A stretch of 64,000 nucleotides of DNA from Neocallimastix lanati (nom. inval.) (GCA_016946835.1 JACVTC010000026.1:639501-703500); one strand, 5' to 3'. Shown: positions 11,450-26,022, numbered from the stretch's first letter. Numbers and translations are program-made. Notes: generated from the sequence alone by a model not told the origin.

Positions 11450-13114
11450 ATGTTATTTAGTTCTGAAAATAATTGTAATAATAGTAATATTGAAACAATT
11501 ATAAAGGATAAAATAACATTAGTAAATAATAATAATATAAATAATAATTTAATAAGTACTAATTTAAATAATAATTATAATTTAAATCAAAGTTTAACTT
11601 CTAAGTTAGACAAACAAAACAACTTTAAATTTAATCAAAATGCAAACCACTTACGGAATCAATTATGGCTTCGTTCTCCTTGTAGGACGGGTCTAAATAA
11701 CGTCGATCATGTACAATTTCCATTTGAAACAGAAAATGCAAAAGAATTAATACAACAAAAGATCTTAGATAATGTGATCATCGCTCAAAAGATCAAAGAA
11801 CAAAATCAAGAATTAGCTCATTTTTTAGCAAATATTGATGAAAAAGGACAAATAAATGAAGAAATAGAAAATAAGAACAATGTTTTGCTTTCTCCAATTG
11901 ATTTAGATTTAATATCCAATAATTCAAGTAATTTATTATTAAAAAATAGTGTAAATGTAAACAATAATTTATATATTAATCCAAATGTAAACGTTAAAAA
12001 TAATTCATATATTAATCCATTGGTTACACCAGAGCAAAGTATAATTAATGAAGATGCTTTATTATTGAATTCATCTATTTATTCACCAAAAAGTATGAGT
12101 GGGAATGAATTTTTATTAAATTCGAATAATAAGGATAATGAATTATTAACATTAGATATATTTGGTAGTAACCCAAATGCCTTTACAAATACATATATTT
12201 CATCACCGGAAACAACTGAATCAAATACAATTCCATATATACCAACGCCAGAAACAACCATTTTATCTAGTCCATTAAATACTAATATTATATCTAGTCC
12301 AGAATCAAATTTACTATCAAGCCCCGAATTATATGATAATATAAATGTGAGTTTTCCAGAATTTAATATAAATAATAATTCTAATGTTCTAAATGATGTT
12401 GCTATCGATAATTATTTAATTAATCAAGAAATTATGAAGTTACAACAAGAAAATTTAATGTACAATAAATTAGTAGATAATAAAGTATTTGAAAATATAA
12501 CAACTCAAGTTCAATCAAATCCATTAGTTGATAATTTATTAGTATCTTCTACGGAAAGTTCGCCAGAATTATTAAATCAACCATTAGAAACTTCTGAAAC
12601 TATTATATTAAATAATTTAGAAGGAAGTGAGAATGGAAAAGAATGTAGTACGAAGCGTAAATTTGAAGAAGAAGAAGTAGAAAGTAAAAAGAAAAAATCA
12701 AAGAAAGAAAGTATTATTAATGAAGGAAAACCTTTTATTTATGTAATCACTGAAAGTGATGATGAGAGTGAAAACGAAAATAGTGAAAGTGATGATGATA
12801 GTCAAAAGAAAAAAAAATATAAAAAGAAATATTATGTATGTTCTGTTTGTAATCATAAGTCGAAGAGACATTACAATGTTGAAGTTCACTTAAAGACTCA
12901 TGAAAAAAATAGGCCAAGGCCCTTTGAATGTGAAAAATGTAAGAAAAGTTTTTGTCGTTTACATGATTTAGAAAGACATAAAGTAATACATCAAGAAAAA
13001 ATGTTTACCTGCGATTTATGTGGTAAAAAATTTGGAAGATTGGATTCATTGAAACGTCATATTGGATGTAAAACTTGTATTAAAAGACAACAATCGATCA
13101 AAAATGAAATATAA
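11450..13114 (+). CDS. C2H2 zinc-finger transcription factor (Crz1-like fingers), 554 aa
   Basis: Single-exon frame. The C-terminus carries three zinc fingers: finger 1 C464-C467-H480-H484; finger 2 C494-C497-H510-H514 within RPFECEKCKKSFCRLHDLER; finger 3 C521-C524-H537-C540 (C2HC end, GKKFGRLDSLKRH). The RPF.C..C.KSF.R.HDL.RH pattern followed by GKKFGR.D.LKRH resembles fungal calcineurin-responsive Crz1-type factors, but no PxIxIT docking site is evident, so the name is tentative. A lysine-rich nuclear signal (KKKKSKK, about residue 420) precedes the fingers, and an acidic DDESENE stretch lies between. The N-terminal 400 residues are Asn/Ser rich with many SP and TP sites (SSPE repeats near 240-300), likely phosphorylation sites. 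Expected to bind DNA in the nucleus. The start is the first Met after an in-frame AT-rich leader. Confidence 0.85.
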   Translation: MLFSSENNCNNSNIETIIKDKITLVNNNNINNNLISTNLNNNYNLNQSLTSKLDKQNNFKFNQNANHLRNQLWLRSPCRTGLNNVDHVQFPFETENAKELIQQKILDNVIIAQKIKEQNQELAHFLANIDEKGQINEEIENKNNVLLSPIDLDLISNNSSNLLLKNSVNVNNNLYINPNVNVKNNSYINPLVTPEQSIINEDALLLNSSIYSPKSMSGNEFLLNSNNKDNELLTLDIFGSNPNAFTNTYISSPETTESNTIPYIPTPETTILSSPLNTNIISSPESNLLSSPELYDNINVSFPEFNINNNSNVLNDVAIDNYLINQEIMKLQQENLMYNKLVDNKVFENITTQVQSNPLVDNLLVSSTESSPELLNQPLETSETIILNNLEGSENGKECSTKRKFEEEEVESKKKKSKKESIINEGKPFIYVITESDDESENENSESDDDSQKKKKYKKKYYVCSVCNHKSKRHYNVEVHLKTHEKNRPRPFECEKCKKSFCRLHDLERHKVIHQEKMFTCDLCGKKFGRLDSLKRHIGCKTCIKRQQSIKNEI

Positions 13115-14990
<1,876 letters not shown>

Positions 14991-17900
14991 TTAATAAACA
15001 TAAATTAGACATAGAAATATAATAGATATCAATAGTTTAAGGATAGGTACGTGATTATTTTGGAAAGAAAAAGAGATTAAATTACATTTATCAGGATTAC
15101 TATCTTCAGCAATACACTGAACAAAACCATAATGCATCTTTGAACATATTTCAATTACTTTTGTATTTAAATTTACCGTGACTTGATCCTCTGCACAAAT
15201 TAAATCATAATTAAAAACTTTGACTTCATTATCATATGTACAGTTAGTAAATACCCCATGAATACTAGAGATGTCATTAGTTTTTTTTCTTTTTGAAGTA
15301 GATTTACTATTATATTTTTCTTGCAAAATATCAGCATTTAATACCTGTTGATAAACATCTTCATCCATTGCATTATTAAACATTGTAGGATAATTAATGA
15401 CAACTTTTTCATTAGGTAAACACTGATTATTATCAATTTTTATTAACATATTATCGGGCATACAACGATAATAGGTATCATAAATTGAATATAATTCATT
15501 CAGGTTACATTTTAATTTTTTACATTTAAATTCATTTACCATTCTTTCTTTCAAATTCCTTTTTTCTTTCAGTTTTTGTTCATTTTCATATTTATATTTG
15601 CCCTTATGTTTTTTATTTATTACAATTGCTTTATCTAATTCAAATTCAATTTCATGTTTAATTTCATTTTCATTTTCATTTTCATTTTCATTTTCATTTT
15701 CATTTTCATTTTCATTTCTATTTTTATTTTCATTTTTATTTTCCATTTCTCCTTCGTCTTTTTTTACTTTATTATTATTTTCATTATCATCAACATTTTC
15801 ACTTTCATCTTCACAATCTAGTATAAATCCATTCACCGTTAAATAATAATTTGGGGTAGTAATATGCTCGCAACTATAATTAACTTCATTTAATTTTGTA
15901 CAACTATAAAGTTGATCATCTAATGTATAATATTCTCCTTCTTTTTGAATTGAATTTATATTAGCATGATTTGGTAAAGAATAATATTTGAATATACTCA
16001 CATAATTTGGAGTAATAGATGCATAGACATATCCTGAATTGGTTAATAATTCCCATGTACTATTATTATTATGATATTTTACCATAAGTTGACTAATACT
16101 ATCATAATAGAAATATTCAGAAGAAGGCTGAAAAATAGGTTCACACTGACCTTTAGTACATTTATATATTTTTAAAAATTGATTGACAGCTTTAAAATCA
16201 TCGTATTCTATGGCTTTATTGGTTTTTTTATTTATAATATAATGTCCATTGTTACTAATAATCTTGGCTGATTTTAATTCCAACTGATAAAGATGATTTG
16301 TTAAGCCATAAATGGGTTCATCTTCATTTTTAGCCTTTATGCATTCCACTGTAAAATTACCTTTATTGTTCAAGTAACTAAGAATATTATTTCTACGAAT
16401 TTTAGTAGTGGTTGTGGTTTCTGTAGAAGAGGTTCTTGAAGTTTCATTTATTGATTGTGTTTCCCTAAGATCTTGATAGGGAAGATGAGGAGGAAGGAAA
16501 TGATTTGATGTATCTTTTGGAGGGAGTAATAAAACTAGCTCTCCATTGCTTGTCACACATAATTCTATTTCTTGGTTTTCTGTTTCTTTTTCAATCATAT
16601 TTTCACTTATTATACATGAATTATCATCATTATAAGTGCATTTTAAATCGTGATCATAAGCAAAGGATATATCATTATAATGAGGATTATATTTAAATAT
16701 TCTGTTTGAATTATTAGTGAAATAAGTTATCACTTCTGGTTTTTCCCATGAGTAACAATATTTACCATTACAATAAAAAATGTTAATATTATCGTTATTA
16801 TAATCGTCAATATTATCACTTTCCACTAACTTATTAATAGAGGTATTAATGAAATAAAAACCAATTTTATTAATTTCAGCAATTTTTCCATTATCTATCT
16901 TATATATTTTATTGCTAATAAAGAAATAATTATCATTATATTCTTTGCTTGCACTTATACAATTTTCTTTAAAGGGTAAATGAAAAGTATTGGATTCTTC
17001 TTTCAATGAAATAATATCTGTTGCTAAATATAATTTGGAATGATTCTCATTAGTACAATATTCCCCTGGAGATAAGTAATTCTTTATATTTTCTTCTTTA
17101 ATATGAGATTGCTTGATGAAACATATTTGATTAGAGTAGGAACATATTGGAATATCATTTATTTCTGTTGTATTTAATTCTTTACAGAAATTATTTTGAC
17201 AAGATATTAAATTAAACATAGTTTTAGTGTTTTTACTATCTCTTTGAGATCCATTTGGTACTAAATCATACGTCGTTGATGCTCTATAAATACCGTCATG
17301 CAATTCATCTTCTTGACAATATTCAGACATACAATTTAATAAAACATTAATTGCTCCTGATATATAATTTCCAACATTAGCTAATCGACGACCACAGGAA
17401 ACATTAGCATTAAATCTTATACACATAATATTATATTTTTTATTTTCTGCATTTAAGTAATAACCTGGATTTGCTAAAATAATATCACATTGCTTATTAT
17501 AACATTTTAATAAATTTGAATAGGTATGCATAAGATAATAGCCATCGACTTGAGTACTTCCTGAACATCTCCCATTTCGACAATAAATTAAAGGATATTT
17601 TTTTCGTTGATATCCTGCATTAATATAATAATTAGATACTTCTTTTTCTAATTTACATTGCATATTCTCTGAACAGAATATAATTCCTATTCCATCACCT
17701 GGAATATAATATCCAAAATTTGATACATATCCAGTTATACATCCATTCTTTGCATAACATAATATTAATGCGTAATCCTCATGATCTGACCCTGAATTTA
17801 TATAATACCCATTTCTACCAAATACAGATTCAAATATAATTTCACCATCAATCTCTGTCCTTCGCTTTATTAAATGTGTTTGTTTCCCATTATTAGTAAT

Positions 17901-18471
17901 GCTACCTTTATTATTATTATATATCATATATTATATATTATAAAAATTATATATATATATATAAAAGAGAGAGGCAAGAAATGTTAGTAATATATATGAA
18001 GAAAATAAAAAATCTTTTTTTCTTTTTCAGTTTTCTTTAATTTAAATTCTATTTTAATATATATATATTTTAATGCTACTTGCTTTCTTATATTATTAAT
18101 CAATATTTATGAGTGATTTAACTTACTATCTATGTAGTAACCATCTTCTTCTATAAGTATTAATGTTTTCGAATTCCTACAATAATAACCTTCATAATTA
18201 TAATATACATAAGTATTTTCTGTACAAACATCTTCTGAACATTCAATTATTCTATTTTTCTTTTTACATTTTTCTTTACTTAATACAATTTCTGAATGAA
18301 CTAAAGAAAAAAGTAATATTATTAAAATATATATAATCCATATATATCTTTTATTTCTATTTTATTTAATAATTAAATTACAATAAAAAAGAAGTTATTA
18401 TTATTCAATATATATTTCTTTTTTTTTTTTTTTTTTTATTCCTCTAATATATATAACTCTACTTACATCAT
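14991..18471 (-). CDS. Scaffoldin-like secreted, repeat-rich, C-terminally anchored protein (about 1050 aa, three exons)
   Basis: Exons (minus): 18471-18467 (only ATGAT), 18356-18127, 17905-14991; introns 18466-18357 (GTAAGT...TAG) and 18126-17906 (GTAAGT...AAAG). Phases fit exactly, joining MINKRYIWIIYILIILLLFS (signal peptide) to the long last exon; without this the long frame lacks a secretion signal. The body has about 12-14 degenerate units with GYYI/GYYL, then LI.C and a second Cys (e.g. GYYLMHTYSNLLKCYNKQC). This is the repeat style I know from anaerobic gut fungal scaffoldins, which display dockerin-bearing enzymes. A Thr-rich linker (TTTTTK), an Asn-Glu repeat (NE)n encoded by the hexamer array near 15660-15735, a further Cys module and a hydrophobic C-terminal helix (LLISIIFLCLIYVY) follow, suggesting membrane or wall anchoring. 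No catalytic or dockerin domain seen. Function by family resemblance only. Confidence 0.7.
15660..15737. repeat. Hexanucleotide array (TTTCAT)n inside the scaffoldin-like CDS
   Basis: Encodes the (Asn-Glu)n linker on the minus strand; six-base slippage keeps the frame. Confidence 0.85.
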
Positions 18472-18823
18472 TATATTATTATTTATTATAAAATTCATTA
18501 TCAAGTTCTATAAAATCATTAAAGTGAATTTTTTTCTTTTTTTTTTTAAAAAAATATTCAAAATTCCACTTTTACTTTTATTATTAGTATTACTTATTTT
18601 TTATTTTTTCTATTTTATTATATTTTGTTTTCTTTATATATTTATAATTATAATTCTGTTGCTTTAATATGCTATGAATTTATAATATGAATAATGAATA
18701 GTTTATTTTCATTACATATAATTATATTTTTGAGTATAAATATAATAAGTGAAAATTTAAACGATAAAATTGTTAATTATCAAAAACTATAAAACAAATA
18801 AAATTATTGGTGTTTATTATTAT

Positions 18824-18860
<37 letters not shown>

Positions 18861-18922
18861 TTTAATTATTTTTATATATTTAAAGTTAGGTTATTTACAA
18901 ATAAATTTAAATATTTAAATGT

Positions 18923-18953
<31 letters not shown>

Positions 18954-19070
18954 TTTTTTTTATTTTTTATTTTTTATTTTGATATTTATTGGTTTATTGT
19001 CATTAAAAAAAATTATATATCAGTGAAGATTTTGTTTTTTAAAAATTAAAATGATTTGAAAATTTTATTA

Positions 19071-19149
<79 letters not shown>

Positions 19150-19849
19150 ACAAATAAATAATAAATAAATAAATAAATAAATAAACAAACAAACAAACAA
19201 ACAAATAAATAAATAAATAAATAACTAAATAAATAAATAAAAAAATACCTCAAAATTTTTAAAATTTTTTTTTTTTTTAAACAAATTTTTTAAGTAAACT
19301 CTTTAAAGTTAATAATATGTTATTAAATACACTTATAAACATAAAATTATTACATCTAAGAAAGAGTTCAATAACTATTTTATACTCTATTATTATATTG
19401 ATATATATATGTATTTTTTTCTTAATATTTGTCCTTGAACTTAAACAAAAAAGTTCTTTTTTTATTTTAATAAGGAATAATAATTAATAGACTATAAATA
19501 ATTAGATTTGGATATCATTTAGTAATGATAATATTATTTATTTTTTGTAATAGTTTTTTAATGCAAAATAGTTTTTAATTCGTTACTTTTGTTATTTAAT
19601 TAAACATAAATTACTTAGGTTTAATAAGCTTCTTATTTCTATTCAATTATAATAAATAATTTAAATTATATATATGTGAGTTTTATGTTTTATTATTAAT
19701 AACAATATTATTATATAAAGTTTATCTATTTATTTATTTTATATTAATTTTAATTTTAATTTTATTTTTTTTTTGAAAAATAATAATAATAATAATAATA
19801 AAATAATAATAATAATAATAATAATAAAATAAAATAGTAATAATAATAA

Positions 19850-19883
<34 letters not shown>

Positions 19884-19949
19884 TAATAGTAATAATAATA
19901 AAATAATAATAATAATAATAATAAAATAAAATAGTAATAATAATAATAA

Positions 19950-19990
<41 letters not shown>
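18472..19990. other. AT-rich spacer with microsatellites
   Basis: Poly(T) 18827-18859, (TA)n near 18925-18950, an (AAAT)n array 19070-19246 with AAAC variants at 19187-19205, and an (AAT)n/(AAAT) mixture 19782-20002 into which the copia element at 20 kb inserted. No gene seen. Confidence 0.6.
19070..19246. repeat. Tetranucleotide array (AAAT)n with an (AAAC)n block
   Basis: AAAT units with a run of AAAC units near 19187-19205. It explains the antisense Tyr/Leu frame. Confidence 0.9.

Positions 19991-20002
<12 letters not shown>
19782..20002. repeat. (AAT)n microsatellite, left flank of the nested copia block
   Basis: Trinucleotide array with scattered AAAT and AGT interruptions. A similar (AAT)n array resumes at 30971 after the 3' LTR, so the element probably inserted into one array. 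Confidence 0.85.
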
Positions 20003-20004
<2 letters not shown>

Positions 20005-20227
20005 GTCTAGATTTACTTTAATATTAATAAATTAAATAAATATAAATATATTATAAAATAAATAAATGTAATATAACATTAATTAAATATTTAATCTAGA
20101 ATCAAGCCACAAATAATATAAATACATGTAAAATAACTTAGTTAAACACTTGTAATTACCAATTTATAAAATCTTATAAATAAATAATAAATAAATAAAT
20201 AATTAAATAAATAATTTAAACTTATTA
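20003..20227 (+). repeat. 5' LTR of copia element 1
   Basis: From about TGTCTAG (20004) to the base before the primer site at 20228; matches 25572-25642 plus 30827-30970. The left border is blurred because it lies in AAT repeats; the 3' copy suggests the LTR may start up to 15 bases earlier. Confidence 0.7.
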
Positions 20228-20242
20228 GATTAAGAGTCTCAT
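20228..20242 (+). other. Primer-binding site of copia element 1, tRNA-Lys(CUU) type
   Basis: GATTAAGAGTCTCAT, identical to the sites at 144 and 31585, immediately after the LTR. Confidence 0.65.
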
Positions 20243-20266
20243 TTAAGCTTTTAATTAACTACCGAC

Positions 20267-23200
20267 ATGTCTCAAGAAAAAATTAAGCCTTTTAATGGAA
20301 AAAATTTCCAAGTTTGGGAATTCAGGGTAACCACAGCTGTTGAAAAATTGGAACTTGAAGATTAGTTAGAGAAGGATGTGTGTAAAGAAGTTAAGGAGAA
20401 ATATCCAGATAATGCTGAGAAATTGGCAGAAGCTAAGAAGGGAAATGCTACTGTTAGGGAAGTTTTAATTAATGCCATTGAGGATGAAATTTTGCGTGAC
20501 TACATTAATATAAAGTCGTCTTATCAACTCATGCAAAAATTAAAGAAGAAATATGGTGGAGGTGAAACAGACATTAGATATTGGATCAGAAAACTAAACA
20601 ATTTAAAGGCAAAAAATACTGAAGAAATTGCTTTTGTTCTTGACGAAATGTTTAATATTTTTGAAACTCTGAGTAATAACAGTCAAGTTATTTCTGATAG
20701 AGAAAAAATAAAATTCATGTATGAATCAATGCTTAAAAATTTTAGAAATTATTTAGACATTGATGAAGATACAAAACCAACGGATCTGTACAATAAAATT
20801 AACAAAAAGATAAATATGATAGCTTATCTGGAAGGAGGAGAAGACTATAACCAATATTATCAAGATGATCCAATGGAAGTAGATATGGTACAGAGAACGG
20901 TGAAGAAAGATAAATATAACAAGGAATTAAAAGAAAAATTACATAAAAATTACATTAAAAACTGCGAAGAAAAAAGATACTGTCACATTTGCGAAATTTT
21001 TGGTCATACTACCCGAAATTGCAGATATAATTCAAAGAACATCTCATTATACAAAAAATGAGGAAAATAAAAGAAAACCTTATAATAATAACCGCAATCA
21101 CAGAAAAAATAATTTTAATAATAATAAATTAATTGCTCAGATTGAAAAACCAGAAGAAGAAGATGAAAATTTCATCGACACTTTAGATTATGAAGAAATA
21201 TGCCAACTAACCAAAGGAAGTATAAATTTGATTGAAGAAAATCAAAAAGAAGAATGTTATAAAAATATTGAAAAAAGCATTTTCAATATTAATAATAAAG
21301 ATGAAACTACAGAATGGTTATATGATTGTGGAGCATGTGAACACATCACAAATAATAAAAATTTATTAACAAAGTATATAAAGAGTCCAAGCGAACTTTC
21401 ATTTGCTAATGGTTCAAAGATTACATACGAAGGTTATGGAGAATACGAACTCAAGATAAATAATACTACTATAAAATTAAATCGTGTATTATATTCTCCG
21501 GATATAACAAGAAATATTATTAGTGCGATAGAACTAGCAAAAATTGGAATCAAAACCATAACTGAACCACTCAACAATAATAAAAACATAGTAAAATTAA
21601 CAATATTAGATTCAGATAATAAAATAATACATAATATCTTCTCGACAAAAACAAATCAATTTTTAATTTATGTAAAAAACGATAAAACTTTAATAATAAG
21701 GAAATTATGACAATAAATAATAACATAATGACTTGGCATAGGCGCTTAGGTCATTTTTATAACAAAGAAATTGAAAAGTATTTAAAAGACCATGATATTA
21801 ATGAACCCGAATGCTTAGAATGTAAAGTCGCAAAAATGAAGAGAATTCCACATAATCAAGAGACTCTCAAAGCAGCAGAACTATTGGAAGTCATTCATTC
21901 TGATATTATAGGCCCCATAAATAAATCAATCACTGGCAAAAGATTCATTTTAACTATTATAGATGAATTCTCTAGAAAAAGCTGGATATTCCTTCTTAAG
22001 AGCAAAAGTGAAACAATTGACATTATTATTAACTTTTTCAAATTTTTGAATAATATTTTCAAGGAGAACAAAATTAAATATTTCAAATCAGATAACGGTC
22101 GAGAGTATAATAATAGAAAAGTTCTAGAATTTTGTAAAAATAATGGTATCAGAAAAATATTTTCCCCACCATACAGTCCTGAAAATAATGGTTTGGCTGA
22201 AAGATTTAACCAAACTATTATTTCATGCTCAAAAACCCTACTATTCTGGAGCAAATTATCTGAGAACTTTTGGGATTTCGCTATCTTTTATGCAAATTAT
22301 TTATATAATAAAGTACCACATAGCGGTATCAATAATAAAATACCTGAAGAAATTTTTTATAACAAAAAGGTTAATTTAAAATATATCAAAGTATTCGGTT
22401 GCATGGCATACTACAAGAATTATTCTCAAGAAAAAGGAAAGTTTGAATCAAATACTAATAAAGGAATATTTCTAGGATTCGTTGAAGAATCTTATAGTTA
22501 TCTTATTATGGATTATAAAAATTATAAATTACATCGTGTCAGAGAAATTCAATGTATGGAAAATGAGCCAGCTAATATTTCGCTTTCTGAAAATGTAACA
22601 AATGAGTTATCTGACTGCGATTTTCTTAATTTCAATTTTATTAATAAAAAACTATCAACAAACAATGATAATTTAATAAGTACAATACTTAATAATGACG
22701 AAGATTTTGATTGTCAATTAAATGATGTCAATAATTTATTTCAAAAATTAAATTTAGACAATAATTCTGATGAAGATAAGATGGAAGTTGAACATGAATT
22801 TTTTAACGAAAATAAATATTACTCCAACTATAATAACTTAAAAACCACAAAGAATTATCAAAATATTAACAATAATTATAATTTACACAATAACTTAAAT
22901 AATAATTTCTATAAAAATTACTATGACAATAATGATCACTATGTTTTAAAAAACAATAATTCCAAGTTCGATCAAAGTAAAAAAATTTTTATTAATAAAA
23001 TTTTTTCAAAAAATGAGCAAAAAACGAAAAATAATAATCAAACTTTAATTAATAATAATTTGAATAAAAATAATTTTAAACAAAATCAAACCTTATTTAA
23101 TAATAATTTGAATAAAAATAATTTTGAACAAAATCAAACCTTATTAAATAATATTTGAATGAAAATATTCAAACAAAACATAAAAATAAATTTATTGACT

Positions 23201-25527
23201 ATAATAAATTTCATATAAACAAATATCATAAAAATAATAAAAATTTTACAAAAAATAATGATAATATTAATAATAAAAATTTAGTATCCATATCAACCAA
23301 TATTCCTTTAACTTATAATGATGCAATTACTTGTAAAAATAAAGAATATTGGAAAAATGCAATAAAGAATGAACTAAATAACTTATATGACAACAAAATA
23401 ATGACTTTTATTAAAAATATTCCAAAGGGACAAAACGTAATCTCTACAAAATGGGTATTCACTACTAAGACAGATGATAACAATAAAATAACAAAATTTA
23501 AGGCACGTTTGGTAGCTAGAAGATTCAGCCAAAAAGAAGAAATTGATTTTGATCTAACTTATTCCCCTACTTTAAATCTGGATTGTATAAAATTAATTTT
23601 ATTTTTATCTGCTAAATTTAATTGGAACGTACAACAATTAGACATTAAAGCCGCTTATCTTAACGCTGACTTAGATAAAAATATTTATGTATCAATACCA
23701 CCAGGAGACGTAAACTATAATAAAGGCTTTTGGTTATTAAATAAAGCATTATATGGCCTTAAACAATCTGGCCGTCAATGGAATATTAAAATTACAAATT
23801 TTCTTATTAATAATGGATATGTACAACTTAAATCAGAAAAATGTATATTCAAGAAGGTAAAAAATGGAGACTTAGTGTCAATCATAGGAATATATGTAGA
23901 TGATATGATCATTACGGGTTATGACAATGAAATTTTATCTATAATAAATAAAATTAAAAGAAAATTTAAAATTTCGAAATGTGAACCAATCAAATATATC
24001 CTAGGAATTAAAATTGAAAAATTTAAAAATAAATTTATTATATCCCAAAAAGGATTTATTGAAAAATTATTAGAAAAATTTAATATTAAATATACAAAAA
24101 GAAATAATACGCCATGTACAGAAAAAAATTTAATATCTGAAAATAAAGACCCATTTGATAAAACTGTTTATAAGAGTGCTATAGGATCATTAATATTTTT
24201 GGCAAAATGCACTAGACCAGATATTACTTACGCTGTTCATAAAGCCGCCAGAAAATCAGAAAACCCATGCGTTTCTGATTGGAAAGCAGTATGTAAAAGA
24301 AAACACAAAAATAGATTACAATAACAAAATACAATAAATTTTATTTTATTAAAAAATTTTTTTATTAAAATATATTTTATTAATATTTAATAGTTATTTG
24401 TTAAAAATAACAATTACATCGAGAAAAAATGTGAAAAGTATCTTCTATTTATACTTTTCCTAAATACATTGATAATATATTATTTTATTTAAATTACATA
24501 TATTTTAATATAAAACTATCCTAATGAATTTTATTAAATAATAAATTTATAAACTATAACTAAATTTAGAAAAATATAATTATTAATTAAACTAAATACT
24601 AAATAATTAAAATTAAGTATATTTATTATCTATTTATTATTTTAATATTATAAGTAAAGTCTTTATTTATTTTCGATTTAAAAACAATGTTAAAGGAGTC
24701 ATGATTAAATTTTGAAACTTAATTTTCACAAAATAAATTATTAATTTATTTTGTTTTAAACTTTAATTAATTCATTTAAATTATTTTACAACAATAATTT
24801 TCTCAGAATTAAAATTTATAAAAATTATTACATTAAAAATTTATCTTGTGGCTTAAAGAATATAATTCAAAAATTTAGTTCATATGATTTATTTACTTTG
24901 TTTATTATTTTATAAATCAAAGAATAATTTACATTTTTGAATTACACAAGAAAAATTTTTAATTTAAAATGTGATTGGGATAATCACATCTTTACACAGT
25001 AACAAATATTATGAAATATTTAAATAATACTATAAATTATAAATTATGTTATGACGGCATAGGAACTATTACTGGATACTTTGATGCTGATTATGCAGGT
25101 GATTTAGTTGATAGAAAATCAACCTCTGGTTATATTATTATGCTTGGAAATTCACCTTTAACTTGGTCTTCTAAAAAGCTAGCTACCGTTGCAACTTCTA
25201 CTGCCGAAGCCGAATATGTTAGTACAGCAGAATGTTTAAAAACAATTTTATGGTTAAAAAATGTCTTATATGAATTATTAAAATTTAATAAAAACTATCA
25301 CTATTTTCACGGATAATTTAGCAAGTAAAACAAGTATTGAAAACGGAGAATTAAATACAAAATTAAAACATATAGATATTAAATATCATTTTAATAAAGA
25401 TTATATAGAAAAGAAAATTATAAAATTAGAATATATTGATTCCCAAAATATGCTTGCTGATATATTTACCAAAGACTTAAATGGAAAGAAAATATTAGAA
25501 TTTACAAATAAAATTTTTATTTCATAA
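20267..25527 (+). pseudogene. Ty1/copia gag-pol pseudogene (copia element 1)
   Basis: Starts MSQEKIKPFNGKNFQVWEFR (20267). A TAG at 20363-20365 breaks gag early. A gag (UBN2-type) frame continues to a CCHC knuckle CHICEIFGHTTRNC (about 20980-21022). Frame changes occur near 21060, 21707 and 23155; the last lies in a 60-bp tandem repeat (NNNLNKNNF units). Protease active site is DCGA instead of DSGA (about 21328). Pre-integrase HRRLGHF...CLECK, then integrase with HSDIIGP, SDNGREY and NGLAERFN (all three acidic residues kept). RT has LDIKAAYLNA, ALYGLKQSGRQW and YVDDMI. A 705-bp solo LTR (24292-24996) cuts the frame before RNase H (DADYAGDLVDRKSTSGY, TAEAEYV), and a last frameshift near 25310 precedes ITDNLASK...ADIFTKDL, ending at 25527. 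Five or more lesions: inactive, although the integrase and RT motifs survive. Confidence 0.9.
24292..24996 (+). mobile_element. Solo LTR (705 bp) inserted in copia element 1 pol
   Basis: Starts TGTAAA, ends TTTACA; flanked by the 5-bp duplication CAGTA (24287-24291 and 24997-25001). Excision restores WKAVTNIMKYLNNT, the normal copia reading at this point. Same family as the solo LTR at 4548-5292 by its left-end sequence and identical termini. No coding content. Confidence 0.9.
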
Positions 25528-25548
25528 TTATAATAAAAATTATATTTG

Positions 25549-25642
25549 CGGGGGAGTATTAAAATAATAAATGTCTAGATTTACTTTAATATTAATAAAT
25601 TAAATAAATATAAATATATTATAAAATAAATAAATGTAATAT
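25549..25642 (+). repeat. PPT and first part of the 3' LTR of copia element 1
   Basis: The purine tract GCGGGGGAG (25549-25557) precedes LTR sequence matching 20003 onward, which stops at 25642 where copia element 2 is inserted. Confidence 0.85.
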
Positions 25643-26022
25643 TGTTCAAGGTTGTGGATTCAGAGAACACGAACAAGTATTACACCAAGTGTTTTAATAT
25701 ATATTTATTATATATTTTTATTTATTTATTTATTTATTTAGAAAAATACATGTATCTTTTTTATTATAAAATCAACAAGGAAAAAATAATTTAATTTTTA
25801 ATTAAACTATAAAATAACTATATACAAAATAAGGTTATAATTAATGAGGCTTGTGTGGCATATTAGATATGTTATGCATAATGTTCATATAACATTGCTA
25901 ATATTTAGCATTCCCCCTACATTTTGCATTACATATTTACAAAAAAAATAAATTTTTTTTTTTTTTTTTTTTTTTATATTAAATTTATATTAATAAATTT
26001 TTTTTTTTTTTTTTTTTTTTTT

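Noticed and set aside
15598-15846. Plus-strand Ser/Phe-rich 82-aa frame
   Set aside because: Opposite strand of the hexanucleotide array in the scaffoldin-like gene.
20228-20242. tRNA gene fragment
   Set aside because: Only the anticodon-arm complement is present, always directly after an LTR; it is a primer site.
24292-24996. Intron in copia pol (GTATGT...CAG at the borders)
   Set aside because: A GT-AG reading would put a stop in frame; the CAGTA duplication and TG...CA ends fit a solo LTR and restore the frame exactly.
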